A stretch of DNA of 64,000 bases from Desulfobulbus sp. (GCA_009780825.1 WQZH01000004.1:62001-126000); one strand, 5' to 3'; positions 28,384 through 37,032 are shown, numbered from the stretch's first letter. Notes: generated by a model from the letters alone, not told the origin. Numbers and translations: made by a program.

Positions 28384-28785
28384 GGGCATTACCTGATAGT
28401 GGAACCGGCACATTCCCAGACAAGGGTGACATGCGCGTTCACGATAATAAACGTACGTCCTCTCGCAGCCAATCGGCTCAGCCTCGCTCTCCTTGGCAGC
28501 CGATCGATTCCGGAGGGCGGACACACTGTTTGGTCAGAAAATTTGCATTGGAAAATACAATAATACTTGAGCGACGCCTTGTTGACAAATCAGAAAAATT
28601 CATTCCCGGCATTAATTTAGCGGTTGAAAGAAAGTGAGCGAAAATATTGTGTTCCGTTCGTCCATCATCCCATTGGTCAGATAGGCCTATTGCCCCACCA
28701 TACGGATTTGCGCGGACGAGGCCGGGCACGGCGGCTGATCCTCACCCAAAAACTCGCCAGCCAAACGTAGAGACTGCTGGCTTGC
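28384..28785. other. Intergenic region upstream of the carboxylase operon
   Basis: Four hundred bases with no credible gene. It contains the strong minus-strand promoter listed separately and an AT-rich core (about 28540-28630). The rest, up to the DUF6485-like stop, shows nothing I can name. Confidence 0.6.
28560..28588 (-). promoter_or_regulatory. Promoter of the carboxylase operon
   Basis: On the minus strand TTGTCA and TATTAT, each 5/6 matches, are separated by exactly 17 bases. This gives the beta-subunit mRNA a leader of about 170 bases. Confidence 0.65.
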
Positions 28786-29031
28786 TCACCCGCCCGTCAG
28801 CGACCGCTGGGTGTCCGGTTTAACGGGAGCGAGTCCATGGCACGCTACAAAGAAGGCTATGGACCGGTCAGAACGCTTCTCCTGTTCTGGGGTGAAGTAG
28901 CAGGCGGGAAGCTCGGCTTTGACGCGGTGGTGGGCCACGCACTCACAGCACTTGCCGTGACGCGGACACTTGTAGTGGGTGCAAGGGCAGTTTTGGTCCC
29001 CCAAGGCTTGATGATGGCATTGCTCATCCAT
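28786..29031 (-). CDS. Cys-rich DUF6485-like protein
   Basis: An 81-residue protein rich in Cys and His. The segment NCPCTHYKCPRHGKCCECV, followed by HH and LPACYF, matches the DUF6485 pattern I recall, a small cysteine-rich family in anaerobes that probably binds metal. No signal peptide is seen. The track starts at a GTG four codons upstream. The ATG at 29031 has GGAG nine bases upstream and is preferred. It is monocistronic, between the carboxylase promoter region and an untranscribed gap. The function is not known. Confidence 0.75.
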   Translation of the reverse strand: MDEQCHHQALGDQNCPCTHYKCPRHGKCCECVAHHRVKAELPACYFTPEQEKRSDRSIAFFVACHGLAPVKPDTQRSLTGG

Positions 29032-29565
29032 GTGATTGCACACTCCGTCTTGGCAATATAGATAAATACATTTAAAAATAATGAGTTAAGTCAATTTTCC
29101 CATTGAGTGGGCATTCGGAGCGGAAAAAAATCTGGGATCCTGCTCGACAGTCACCTGCACGTTCAGAGCTCGGTCCAGCAAAATGAGGAATGTATGCGGT
29201 CGGGGAATAGTCAGTGACAGGACGGCCATCCAGCCATTGTAGTATGCAGCCGTGAACCCAATCAAAGGAACCTCCCCTGCAACGGCAGTGTTATTTTCGC
29301 AACCCGATGGCCATCGGAAAAATGATATTTCTGATGGCCATCTCATGCCTTACATACACTAAGTTCCGTTAATGTCAAATGGTTAGTGCTCAAACGGAGC
29401 GTCTGCGGTTCGTTCTTTTCCCTTGTTCGAAAAATGCCAGGAGCATATCTTGCCGGCAGACACATTTTTCTTGATCATGCCGGGCCACATTTGTCTACTG
29501 AGGATAAATTTTCGTCTGCAACCTACTGGGTTGTCTCGGTCAATTTTACACAATTATTCAAGACG
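29032..29565. other. Intergenic region with paired palindromes
   Basis: Over 500 bases without a convincing gene. An 86-residue minus ORF (29086-29346) has no family signature and no proper ribosome site. The palindrome GATGGCCATC occurs twice (29306-29315 and 29333-29342), 27 bases apart start to start. The first is extended to CGATGGCCATCG. Confidence 0.45.
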
Positions 29566-30543
29566 ATGGACAGGGCACCCATCACATTTCAGCCGCCTCC
29601 GTGGCTGCGCAATCCCCATGCGCAGACCCTGTGGCCCAAACTGTTCCGCAGACGGCCCGACTTGGCGCTGTTGCGGGAGCGTCTGGAATTGGCGGATTCC
29701 GATTTCCTCGATCTGGCTTGGGCCGCACATGCAAGCGGCCCGGTGGTGCTGATGCTCCCCGGTCTGGAAGGCGATCTGCATTCGCACTATGCCCTGCCGG
29801 TGATGGCCACCTTGCGCCAGTCCGGCCTGCAGCCGGTATTCATGCACCTGCGCGGATGCAGCGGCGAACCCAACCGGCTGCCCCGCTCATACCACAGTGG
29901 CGCGGTCGAGGATCTCGACGAAGTCCTGAGCTTGTTGCGGGACAGTGGCCGGCCGGTGGCGGCGGCCATCGGCTTTTCTCTGGGCGGCAACCTGCTGCTT
30001 CGCTATCTGGGCATGGCCGGGGCCACCTCCCAACTCCGGGCAGCAATGGCCGTCTCAGTCCCCTTTGTCTTAGCCGACGCCTCCCGACGCTTGGAACAAG
30101 GCGGTTCCCGCCTCTATCAACAATACCTGATCACCCCATTGAAACGTTCTTATCAACTAAAATTCCAAACAATCCCCTCGCCGTTACGGGTCGATCTCGA
30201 CCAGATCCGCACCCTCCGGGAGTACGACGAGCACATCACCGCACCGCTCAACGGGTTTGCCGGGGCCGACGATTACTATGCCCGATGCAGCTCCATAGGA
30301 TATCTTGCCGCCATCACCACCCCGACCTTGATCCTGCACAGCACTGACGACCCCTTTATGTACCCGCACAATGTTCCCCGGGCTGACCAGGTCGGTTCAG
30401 GAGTGCGCTTGGCCATCCAAGAACACGGCGGCCATGTCGGATTCATCGAGGGCCGCTTTCCCTGGCAGACCAGTTGCCTGATCGACCGGCTGGCGCTAGC
30501 TTTTTTCCACGAGCACCTGCCCGCCGATTTTGCTGTCTCCTGA
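29566..30543 (+). CDS. YheT-family alpha/beta hydrolase
   Basis: A 325-residue alpha/beta hydrolase of the YheT group. The opening PPPWLRNPHAQTLWP is a family hallmark. GLEGDLHSHY is the oxyanion region and GFSLGGN holds the nucleophile Ser. STDDPF carries the likely Asp and EHGGHVGFI the His. The substrate is unknown, probably a carboxyl ester. The track ORF starts 60 residues upstream in low-quality sequence, so the ATG at 29566 is preferred. Its stop TGA forms half of TGATCA, whose other half is the stop of the convergent cbiR-like gene. Confidence 0.9.
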   Translation: MDRAPITFQPPPWLRNPHAQTLWPKLFRRRPDLALLRERLELADSDFLDLAWAAHASGPVVLMLPGLEGDLHSHYALPVMATLRQSGLQPVFMHLRGCSGEPNRLPRSYHSGAVEDLDEVLSLLRDSGRPVAAAIGFSLGGNLLLRYLGMAGATSQLRAAMAVSVPFVLADASRRLEQGGSRLYQQYLITPLKRSYQLKFQTIPSPLRVDLDQIRTLREYDEHITAPLNGFAGADDYYARCSSIGYLAAITTPTLILHSTDDPFMYPHNVPRADQVGSGVRLAIQEHGGHVGFIEGRFPWQTSCLIDRLALAFFHEHLPADFAVS

Positions 30544-31134
30544 TCAGAACGGCAGGGCCCGCACCCGGTCGATCGCCGCCAGGGCGTCTTCTGGATCGAA
30601 GATTTCGAAACAGACCAGCAACTCCTCGCGCAAGAAAGGACAAGCTCTCCGCAGGGTGACGTCGTCCAGGGGGAGATGATCGGTGTGTCCATCCGTGCCG
30701 GAAAGATGCAACTCGACGATGTGAGGATGATAATGAACGGGCAGCGCTCTGCCCAAGAGGCTGTGCGTGAGGTCGAAAGTGAGGCGGCTGTGGAAGACAA
30801 CCCGGTCGATCAGGTTTTCCAGGGCCATCAGATCGGGCCAATGCACCTTGCGCCATCCGGGCAGAGGGTGGAGGGTCATATTGAGCAGGGGGAAACCGCT
30901 GTCCACAAAAAATTCGGCGGCGGCCAGAGCATTTTCCGTCCGGTCAGTGGGCAGATGCAGGGTGTATTCCAGGTTCAACGCGGCCAATCCGTCGAGCCAG
31001 GATGTCACTTTGGCCTGCATCGACTGATTCCAAGTGTAGACCAGGAGTTCGACGAAATCGGCCCGGCCTTCCACCAACCGGGCGTTATCGAGGAAATTTT
31101 CCCCGGTAAGCCATGACGTGGTTCCCAATTTCAT
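30544..31134 (-). CDS. cbiR: Probable CbiR-like cobamide-remodelling phosphodiesterase (TIM-barrel)
   Basis: A 196-residue protein resembling the AP-endonuclease-2/xylose-isomerase TIM-barrel superfamily. It opens MKLGTTSWLTGENFLDNARL and has candidate metal ligands in FVELLVY, EYTLHLPTD and IVELHLSGTDGHTDH. CbiR enzymes hydrolyse cobamides for lower-ligand exchange and are encoded near cobT/cobS/cobU. Here it is the last gene of exactly such a cluster and its start overlaps cobT by 50 bases. It is shorter than characterised CbiR (about 250 residues), so the assignment rests on context plus fold. Another TIM-barrel role in corrinoid metabolism is possible. Confidence 0.7.
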   Translation of the reverse strand: MKLGTTSWLTGENFLDNARLVEGRADFVELLVYTWNQSMQAKVTSWLDGLAALNLEYTLHLPTDRTENALAAAEFFVDSGFPLLNMTLHPLPGWRKVHWPDLMALENLIDRVVFHSRLTFDLTHSLLGRALPVHYHPHIVELHLSGTDGHTDHLPLDDVTLRRACPFLREELLVCFEIFDPEDALAAIDRVRALPF

Positions 31135-32179
31135 CGCGAGATTTCCCGAGAGCAGCGAAGGTCCCCATCTCCTCGATCATACGGAGCGAGGCCTCAATGA
31201 TTGCAAACACAAGGGCGCAGCCGGTGCCTTCGCCCAGACGCATATCCATGTCGAGCATCGGCTTGAGCCCCGTGATCTCGCTCAGCAGCTTGGCCCCCGG
31301 CTCGCAGGAGAGGTGCGAGGGAATCATGTATTCCACGGTCTCGGGCTTGAGGCGCATGGCTGTCAGTGCGGCGACATTGGAGATCAGACCGTCGGTGACC
31401 ACCGGTACCCGCCGGGCGGCGCAGGCCAGATAGGTGCCGGTTATGCCGGCAATGTCGAGGCCGCCTACCTTGGCCAGCACATCGATGGGATCGTTCAGGT
31501 CAGGCTGGTGATGCCGCACGGCCTGGACGATCGTCGCCTTCTTCCGTTCCAGGGCCTCGTCGGTCAGGCCGGCCCCCCGCCCGACCACCCGCTCGATGGG
31601 AGCGCCGGTGAGGGCGTAGAGCACGGCGCTGCTCGCGGTGGTGTTGCCGATGCCGATCTCGCCGGTGCCGATCAGGTCGTACCCCTGGTCAATGGCGGCA
31701 TTGGTGACCTCGATCCCCACCTCGATCGCCTGGATGGCCTCCTCGCGGCTCATGGCGGGCTCCTTGAGGAAATTGGCAGTGCCGTAGCGGATCTTGCGTT
31801 TGATCACCTTGGGCAGGTCAACATCGACCTGGATGCCGATATCCACGGCAAAGATGTCTGCCTTGGCGTAGCGGGCAAGAAAATTGACCCCCATACGGCC
31901 GGACGTGACAAAATCGGCGCCAATGCGGGTGATGTCTTGAGGATACATGGCGATCCCCTCGACATAGATACCGTTGTCGGCCATCATCACCACAATGGCC
32001 TTCCGCTTGATCGCATTGTGCACCTGCCCGGTTATGCCGGCGATCTGCCGGGCGATATGTTCCAATCTACCGAGGCTGCCTGGCGGCTTGAGGCAGTAGT
32101 CGATCTCCCGTTGCGCGGCGGCCATGGCCGCCTGGTCGATGGGCCGAATGGATTTGAGGGTTTGGGCGAGTAACTGCAT
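31085..32179 (-). CDS. cobT: Nicotinate-nucleotide--dimethylbenzimidazole phosphoribosyltransferase
   Basis: A 364-residue CobT that makes alpha-ribazole phosphate from a lower-ligand base and nicotinate mononucleotide. Signatures are KPPGSLGRLE, MMADNGIYVEG, GEIGIGNTT and the catalytic-Glu region LGEGTGCAL. The ATG at 32179 is preceded by AGGGT. The track ORF start 21 codons upstream overlaps cobC and is rejected. It lies eight bases after cobC and overlaps cbiR by 50 bases. Length is typical. Confidence 0.96.
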   Translation of the reverse strand: MQLLAQTLKSIRPIDQAAMAAAQREIDYCLKPPGSLGRLEHIARQIAGITGQVHNAIKRKAIVVMMADNGIYVEGIAMYPQDITRIGADFVTSGRMGVNFLARYAKADIFAVDIGIQVDVDLPKVIKRKIRYGTANFLKEPAMSREEAIQAIEVGIEVTNAAIDQGYDLIGTGEIGIGNTTASSAVLYALTGAPIERVVGRGAGLTDEALERKKATIVQAVRHHQPDLNDPIDVLAKVGGLDIAGITGTYLACAARRVPVVTDGLISNVAALTAMRLKPETVEYMIPSHLSCEPGAKLLSEITGLKPMLDMDMRLGEGTGCALVFAIIEASLRMIEEMGTFAALGKSRDEIGNHVMAYRGKFPR

Positions 32180-32186
32180 GAAGACC

Positions 32187-32786
32187 CTATTTGTAGTTAA
32201 AGCGGATGAGAATGGGCAGCTCGCCCATGAATTCGATTTCACTCAAGGCGGCGTTGTCAACCTTGAATTTCCAATAGCCTTTGGTCACCGATTCGCAGAA
32301 GAAATGGGCGAGCAGCGACCGGATGCAGCCGCCGTGCGAGACCACCGCAACCCTTTTGCCAGAGTGCGTCTTGATGATCTCCTCGACCACATTGATCACC
32401 CGGTATCTGAAGGCGGCAAAGGCTTCGGCGCCGGGGATATGGGTTTTGTCCCAGTCGGTGAGCCACATCTGCCAAATCTCCGGGTATTGTTGAGCGATGG
32501 CCGAGAAATGCATGCCTTCCCATTCGCCGAAATGAAATTCCTGAAGACTGGAATCGGTGATGATCCGGGCCTGGTCGCCAAATATCAGCGTAGCCGTCTC
32601 CACTGCCCTCGACAGAGGGCTGGCAAAGATGGCATCGACTTCAAGGGCGTTGATCCGCTCCCGCAGGGCCTGAGCCTGGAGGCGGCCATGATCGTTGAGC
32701 GGAGTGTCTGTGCTGCCCACGAGGATGCCGGTCTTGTTCTGTTCGGTTTCTCCGTGACGGATGAGATACAGTCTGGTGGTGTTCAT
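32187..32786 (-). CDS. cobC: Alpha-ribazole phosphatase, histidine phosphatase family
   Basis: A 199-residue histidine phosphatase. The phospho-His motif is LYLIRHGETE, the second catalytic His is in VVSHGGCIRSLL, and FGEWEG carries the acidic residue. In this context it should remove the 5'-phosphate of alpha-ribazole phosphate (or of cobamide phosphate). The ATG at 32786 overlaps the cobS stop by four bases (ATGA), so it is translationally coupled. Family members can act as phosphoglycerate mutases, but the neighbours argue for CobC. Confidence 0.9.
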   Translation of the reverse strand: MNTTRLYLIRHGETEQNKTGILVGSTDTPLNDHGRLQAQALRERINALEVDAIFASPLSRAVETATLIFGDQARIITDSSLQEFHFGEWEGMHFSAIAQQYPEIWQMWLTDWDKTHIPGAEAFAAFRYRVINVVEEIIKTHSGKRVAVVSHGGCIRSLLAHFFCESVTKGYWKFKVDNAALSEIEFMGELPILIRFNYK

Positions 32787-33562
32787 ACAAGCCAATATTT
32801 CCAGATAAGAAGTGCCACAAAAAAACACAGCAGTTCAGAAAGTTCGATGGAGGCGCCGATGGTATCGCCGGTGATGCCGCCCAGCCGCCGGTTGACATAG
32901 GCGGCAAAACCTGTCGCCAGCGCGATCGGAGGCAGGTGGAAAATCAGGGTCAGCCATGGAACCAGGGTGAGCCGCACTCCCCCAAAGAAGAGTATCCCAC
33001 TGACCAGGAGCAAAGAAAGCAAGGTGGCCGAACCGGCCTGCATCAATCCGGTCTGGTTGACAAAATCACCAATGCCGCGTTCCTGGCGGGCGTACTGGGC
33101 CGATGCCGAATGCCAGACCAGCGCCATCCGGCCCACCACCGGCGCGACGAGCACGGCAGGAACGACTCCGTCCGCAGCAATAGCGTATAAAAAGAGATAT
33201 TTCAACAAGATGGCCAGCACCACGGCGATCACCCCGTTGACGCCTAACCGCGAATCACGCATGATTTCCAGCATCCGCTCGCGCGAACGGTAGCTGAACA
33301 ACCCGTCGGCGGAATCGGCGAGGCCGTCAAGATGCAGGCCGCCGGTGACGCCGATCAGCAAGATAACCGCGACAATCGCCGCCAGTTCGCGGCCGAGCAG
33401 CCAATCGGCCAGCACAACCCCTCCGGCGGCGGGCAAGGCCACCAGCAGTCCGACCAGGGGCATCCATTTCATGCCTTGGACAAAGCGCTCGGCGGTGAAC
33501 TCGACAGCCATCGGGATCGGATAGCGGGTCATGAACTGAATCATGAGAATGAGTGCCCGCAT
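32783..33562 (-). CDS. cobS: Adenosylcobinamide-GDP ribazoletransferase (cobalamin synthase)
   Basis: A 259-residue integral membrane enzyme that joins alpha-ribazole to adenosylcobinamide-GDP. The signature GLHLDGLADSADGLFSYRSRERMLEIMRDSRLG is visible (split here: LHLDGLADSADG and MLEIMRDSRLGVNG), and several membrane helices follow. It starts 11 bases after cobU and overlaps cobC by four bases. Length is normal. Confidence 0.96.
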   Translation of the reverse strand: MRALILMIQFMTRYPIPMAVEFTAERFVQGMKWMPLVGLLVALPAAGGVVLADWLLGRELAAIVAVILLIGVTGGLHLDGLADSADGLFSYRSRERMLEIMRDSRLGVNGVIAVVLAILLKYLFLYAIAADGVVPAVLVAPVVGRMALVWHSASAQYARQERGIGDFVNQTGLMQAGSATLLSLLLVSGILFFGGVRLTLVPWLTLIFHLPPIALATGFAAYVNRRLGGITGDTIGASIELSELLCFFVALLIWKYWLV

Positions 33563-33573
33563 ACCGCGACTCC

Positions 33574-34134
33574 TTATCCCTTGATGCGCATCGGTATGCC
33601 GGAAACCACCAGATAGACCTCGGCGGCGGCGGCGGCCATTCGCTGGTTGACCCGGCCGGCGCAGTCACGGAAAAAACGGGCCATGGCCGACTCCGGCACG
33701 ATGCCGCAGCCGACCTCGTTGGTCACCACGACTAAATCCGCACGGCTGTTGGCAGCGGCGGCAACGATCGCCTCGATCTCTGTCATCACAGAGGCTTCAA
33801 TCCCGTTCAACCGGGCAGGAGCGGGACTTTCCCAATCAATGGACTGAGCGAGTATCCTGTTGGCAGTCAGCATGGCGAGACAGTCGAGCAACAACCCATC
33901 ACAACGCTGTCCTGCATCAACGATAACCGCGGAAGGGCAATCCGGCGCCTCATGAGTCCGCCAGGTGGCAGGCCGCTGAAGCTGATGTTGCGCAATCCGA
34001 TCGCCCATCTCGTCATCCAGGACTCTGGCGGTGGCGATATAGGCGATATTTTGACCAAGGCCGCCTGCCAGCCGTTCGGCAAAGCTGCTCTTGCCGCTCC
34101 TGGCCCCGCCGGTGACTAGAAGAATACGGCCCAT
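33574..34134 (-). CDS. cobU: Adenosylcobinamide kinase / adenosylcobinamide-phosphate guanylyltransferase
   Basis: A 186-residue bifunctional enzyme that phosphorylates adenosylcobinamide and then adds GMP. The P-loop GGARSGKS is at residues 9-16. The guanylylated His lies in QHQLQRPATWRTHEAP, and NEVGCGIVPES is the family motif. It is the first gene of the cobU-cobS-cobC-cobT-cbiR operon. I found no cobalamin riboswitch in the 220 bases upstream. Confidence 0.95.
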   Translation of the reverse strand: MGRILLVTGGARSGKSSFAERLAGGLGQNIAYIATARVLDDEMGDRIAQHQLQRPATWRTHEAPDCPSAVIVDAGQRCDGLLLDCLAMLTANRILAQSIDWESPAPARLNGIEASVMTEIEAIVAAAANSRADLVVVTNEVGCGIVPESAMARFFRDCAGRVNQRMAAAAAEVYLVVSGIPMRIKG

Positions 34135-34234
34135 GCATTACCCATAGATAGAGTGAAAAAGCCTTCTTCGTTTCGCTGCCCACAGGCGCTACGCGAGGAG
34201 GATTGGTTCCCATTTTCGAGACAAGCTCCCGAAT

Positions 34235-34268
34235 TTAAAAAGGGTTGGGAGCGTTTAACCAGCGCTCC
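34235..34268 (-). terminator. Terminator between the CAP-domain gene and cobU
   Basis: On the minus strand GGAGCG-CTGGTTAAA-CGCTCC is followed by CAACCCTTTTTTAAA. It should end the CAP-domain transcript or attenuate readthrough into cobU. Confidence 0.5.
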
Positions 34269-34354
34269 GCTGTTATATCGAATTCACATCAAAAAAGATA
34301 GAGGGAAATCGCCCAGTTGAACCAGAGTTTCGCCTCCTGACCAAGGCCACGGGG

Positions 34355-34786
34355 TTACTTGCAGGCGAAAAAAGTGACATAATTGCCGACCTCGGCAATG
34401 CCCACCTTGGTGACGCCCTCCTTGAGCATGTTTTGGTCATGGTCCCTCGATTGACGCCAGGCATCGAACTGCTTGAGGGGGACACTGAAATTCCAGCCGA
34501 CATTTTCAACACACATGCGACTGCCCGAACGCTGGAACCGTTGGTCAAAGTTGCGATGGCTCATTATCTTCTGGCGAAACATCTCGAAACTGTGGTGTCT
34601 GGCGAGCCGGATGAGATTGGCGTCGAATCGAAGCGATTCCAAGCCACGGTCATAACGATACCGATTGATCTGCTCAAGCAGGGTCCGGGCGTACAGAGAA
34701 GCACCTTCATCCTTCATCTGCGCAGTCGCCGGAATAGAAATGAGGGGCAGCGCGAGGCAAACAAAAAGCACAATTCGTAATTTCAT
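34355..34786 (-). CDS. Secreted CAP-domain (SCP/PR-1) protein
   Basis: A 143-residue exported protein. The signal peptide covers about residues 1-23 (LRIVLFVCLALPLISIPATA). The remaining 120 residues are a compact CAP domain with INRYRYDRGLESL, LARHHSFEM, SHRNFDQRF, CVENVGWN and a HDQNMLKEGVTKVGIAE ending, keeping the two His and the Glu of the CAP cavity. The role is unknown; bacterial CAP proteins have been linked to binding lipids or to proteolysis. The track start 13 codons earlier would spoil the signal peptide, so the ATG at 34786 is preferred. Confidence 0.85.
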   Translation of the reverse strand: MKLRIVLFVCLALPLISIPATAQMKDEGASLYARTLLEQINRYRYDRGLESLRFDANLIRLARHHSFEMFRQKIMSHRNFDQRFQRSGSRMCVENVGWNFSVPLKQFDAWRQSRDHDQNMLKEGVTKVGIAEVGNYVTFFACK

Positions 34787-35185
34787 TTTCTCAATGTCAA
34801 ATCTGATTGAATGTTTCGGGAACATATTGACCTGATGTCGGTTCAGCGTACAGGGGTTGCGGCTATCTCGTGGGCAATGTTCATCTTATCTTTTTTCGCA
34901 ATTCCATAACAGTAAGTTTATGATATTATCAACGAAAAACTCTCTGAGCTGCTGGCGCGACGCCAGCAACCAGTATATCTGCTGCTGTATTCCGGCGAGT
35001 CTGGATTATCAAGAGCGATACCGCCACAGCGGTGAGCAGCGCCTGCCATACGGCAAGACAGTCTAGACGCTGACGCGCACCATCCCAAGGGTAATCGGTC
35101 AACGGCGAGGGCTGAACAGACTGCGGCCACCACGGCAAGGCCCTGCCCATGGCATCGCAAAAAAAACGGAACGGAATTGCAAGCC
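34787..35185. other. Intergenic region between CAP and cupin genes
   Basis: About 400 bases without a credible gene. It includes an AT-rich core (34880-34940) and the perfect hairpin listed separately. I see no consensus promoter with good spacing. Confidence 0.5.
34950..34968. repeat. Perfect 8-bp hairpin
   Basis: TGCTGGCG-CGA-CGCCAGCA is an inverted repeat with a 3-base loop and no T-run on either side, so it does not look like a terminator. Confidence 0.5.
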
Positions 35186-35506
35186 ATGCACCCTAAAAAT
35201 ATCCGCGATGCGCTGCCTGTCCATCTTGCAGTCGAAGCCTGCGAAGATCTTCTCCACGTTCCTGGAGTACGCATCGAGCGTATCGTTTCCAAGGGGCACG
35301 CCTCGCCTGATCATGGGTGGTACGACCAGGATAAGGGTGAATGGGTCATGGTGATGACAGGCAGGGCGATTGTCGAGTTTGCAGACGGCTCCATCTGTAC
35401 GTTGTCCGCGGGTGATTACGTCAACATACCGGCACATTGCAAGCATAGGGTGTCGTGGACAGACCCTGACGATGTCACCATCTGGCTGGCTGTGTGGTAT
35501 ACGTAA
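35186..35506 (+). CDS. Small cupin-domain protein
   Basis: A 106-residue single cupin. Residues about 25-100 include SPDHGWYDQDKGEWVMVM, GRAIVEFADG, LSAGDYVNIPAHCKHRV and a WLAVWYT end. The usual first cupin metal ligands appear as DHGW...E and the second His as HCKHRV, so metal binding is plausible. The track starts at a TTG three codons upstream, and the ATG at 35186 is preferred. It is monocistronic and the substrate is unknown. Confidence 0.85.
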   Translation: MHPKNIRDALPVHLAVEACEDLLHVPGVRIERIVSKGHASPDHGWYDQDKGEWVMVMTGRAIVEFADGSICTLSAGDYVNIPAHCKHRVSWTDPDDVTIWLAVWYT

Positions 35507-35567
35507 CGCCACCGCGCATCCGGTGCGGGCGGCTGGAGCTTATACTCTAATGCGGCTGCGCGCCCGC

Positions 35568-36938
35568 TCACCACGCCGAGAACACCGCCCGCCGGGCAGC
35601 GGCCGAACGCCGCAGAACCGGGATCTCCTCGTCGACGTAATCGATCACCCGGGCCTCCTTGCCCTCGGCGGGCCGCATGATCCGCCCCACCACCTGCAAC
35701 AGCCGGCCCTCGAACTTGATCGGCGTGGCCAGGACCAGGGTGGACAGGCCGGGACAGTCGAACCCTTCGCCGATCAACTGCACCGTGGCCACCAAGACAA
35801 CTATCCGTCCTGACTGAACATCTGCGACAATATTCATCCGCCCCTCGGGCGGAGACTGCCCGGTGAGGACCGGAGCGGACACGCCCTGTCCGGCCAGCAA
35901 TCCGGCCATGGCCCGGCAATGGGCCACCCGGTCCGACACCACCAGGATGGTGCCCTGATGGTCCTGCCGCAGCAAGGCGAGAATGTCGCCAACGATCAAC
36001 TGGTTGCGCGGCGCGTTGGCGGCCAGCGCCTTGATCAGCTTGGCGTATTCGCCCCGATACCCATAGACGAACCCGGTCGGCCGCTGCTGCAAAACCGGTC
36101 GCACCACTGCGCCGCTGGCCGCCAGCATCCGGTTGTCGACCGCATGGACCCGGTCGCCCATATAGATATGAATCAGCCGGGTCATGCCATCCTCCCGGCG
36201 GAAGGCGGTGGCGGACAGCCCCAGCATATAGAGGCAATCAAAGGCCGAAACCACGTCGGTGAACAGGCTGGCCGGCACTCGATGACACTCGTCGACCACG
36301 ATCTGACCGAATTGGTCCGGCAAGGTGTCCAGATGCTTTTTGGCCGTGTTGACGATGGCCACAGTCACCGGCCGGACCTCGAAGATACCGTCACCGGCCA
36401 GGCCGGCCTCCACGCCGACGAACTGAGCGATCCGCTGCTGCCACTGGCGCATCAGCTCCTTGGAATGGACCAGGATCAGGGTCGGCTGCCGTCGCCGGAC
36501 AATCAGTGCCAGGGCCATGACTGTCTTGCCCGAACCGGTGCCCGCCTCGAGTACGCCAAACGAATGAGACGACATTGCCGCCATCGCTTGTTCCTGGTAC
36601 GGCCTCAGGTGGCCATGAAACGGGAGATCGATTTCCGCAAGCCGGCGGCGGCGGTCGTCGATGACCGGCGTTAACCCGGTGATCCGGCGGCAGAGACGTA
36701 CCGCCTGGTTACCGAAACCGCGCGGGAAAAAAAGATGCCCGTCGGCCTCGCGAAAGAAGAAGAGGTGCGGCTTGAGTTTTTTGCCGATCCATCGGCCGAA
36801 CTGCCTGGCAGCCAGGTACTTGGGGTTATCGATGGTCAGTTCGGCCTGGATGGCCGCCATCAAGGACGGAGGGGCACCAATGAGACAGCATTCCCGATCA
36901 ATCGTGAGACACGGAGTCTGTTCGCTATTCCTGGTCAT
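35568..36938 (-). CDS. SF2 DEAD/DEAH-box helicase (XPB/UvrB-like)
   Basis: A 456-residue superfamily 2 helicase. An N-terminal region of about 100 residues precedes the motor. LRPYQEQAM is the Q-like motif, GTGSGKT (about 135) is Walker A, VDECHRV is a DECH box and LGLSAT is motif III. The second RecA fold has VATVQLIGEGFDCP (motif V) and QVVGRIMRP (motif VI). It is compact, with no nuclease or methylase domain and no partner gene nearby. The substrate (DNA or RNA) is undetermined. Similar stand-alone helicases are common in Desulfobacterota. Confidence 0.9.
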   Translation of the reverse strand: MTRNSEQTPCLTIDRECCLIGAPPSLMAAIQAELTIDNPKYLAARQFGRWIGKKLKPHLFFFREADGHLFFPRGFGNQAVRLCRRITGLTPVIDDRRRRLAEIDLPFHGHLRPYQEQAMAAMSSHSFGVLEAGTGSGKTVMALALIVRRRQPTLILVHSKELMRQWQQRIAQFVGVEAGLAGDGIFEVRPVTVAIVNTAKKHLDTLPDQFGQIVVDECHRVPASLFTDVVSAFDCLYMLGLSATAFRREDGMTRLIHIYMGDRVHAVDNRMLAASGAVVRPVLQQRPTGFVYGYRGEYAKLIKALAANAPRNQLIVGDILALLRQDHQGTILVVSDRVAHCRAMAGLLAGQGVSAPVLTGQSPPEGRMNIVADVQSGRIVVLVATVQLIGEGFDCPGLSTLVLATPIKFEGRLLQVVGRIMRPAEGKEARVIDYVDEEIPVLRRSAAARRAVFSAW

Positions 36939-37032
36939 GGTCTGATCTGATCGCGGCCAGACGACGCGCGGCCTTTTTTATTTCCGCCAGCTTGACAGAG
37001 GGGGGAAAATCGAGCATTTTGGTAGAGGTTAT

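Noticed and set aside
29086-29346. 86-residue minus-strand ORF
   Set aside because: No family signature. The only purine-rich sequence before the start is one base away, so it is not a working ribosome site.
34135-34354. Cobalamin riboswitch upstream of cobU
   Set aside because: GGGAACCAATCC is faintly similar to the core, but the B12 box and the conserved pairing elements are missing.
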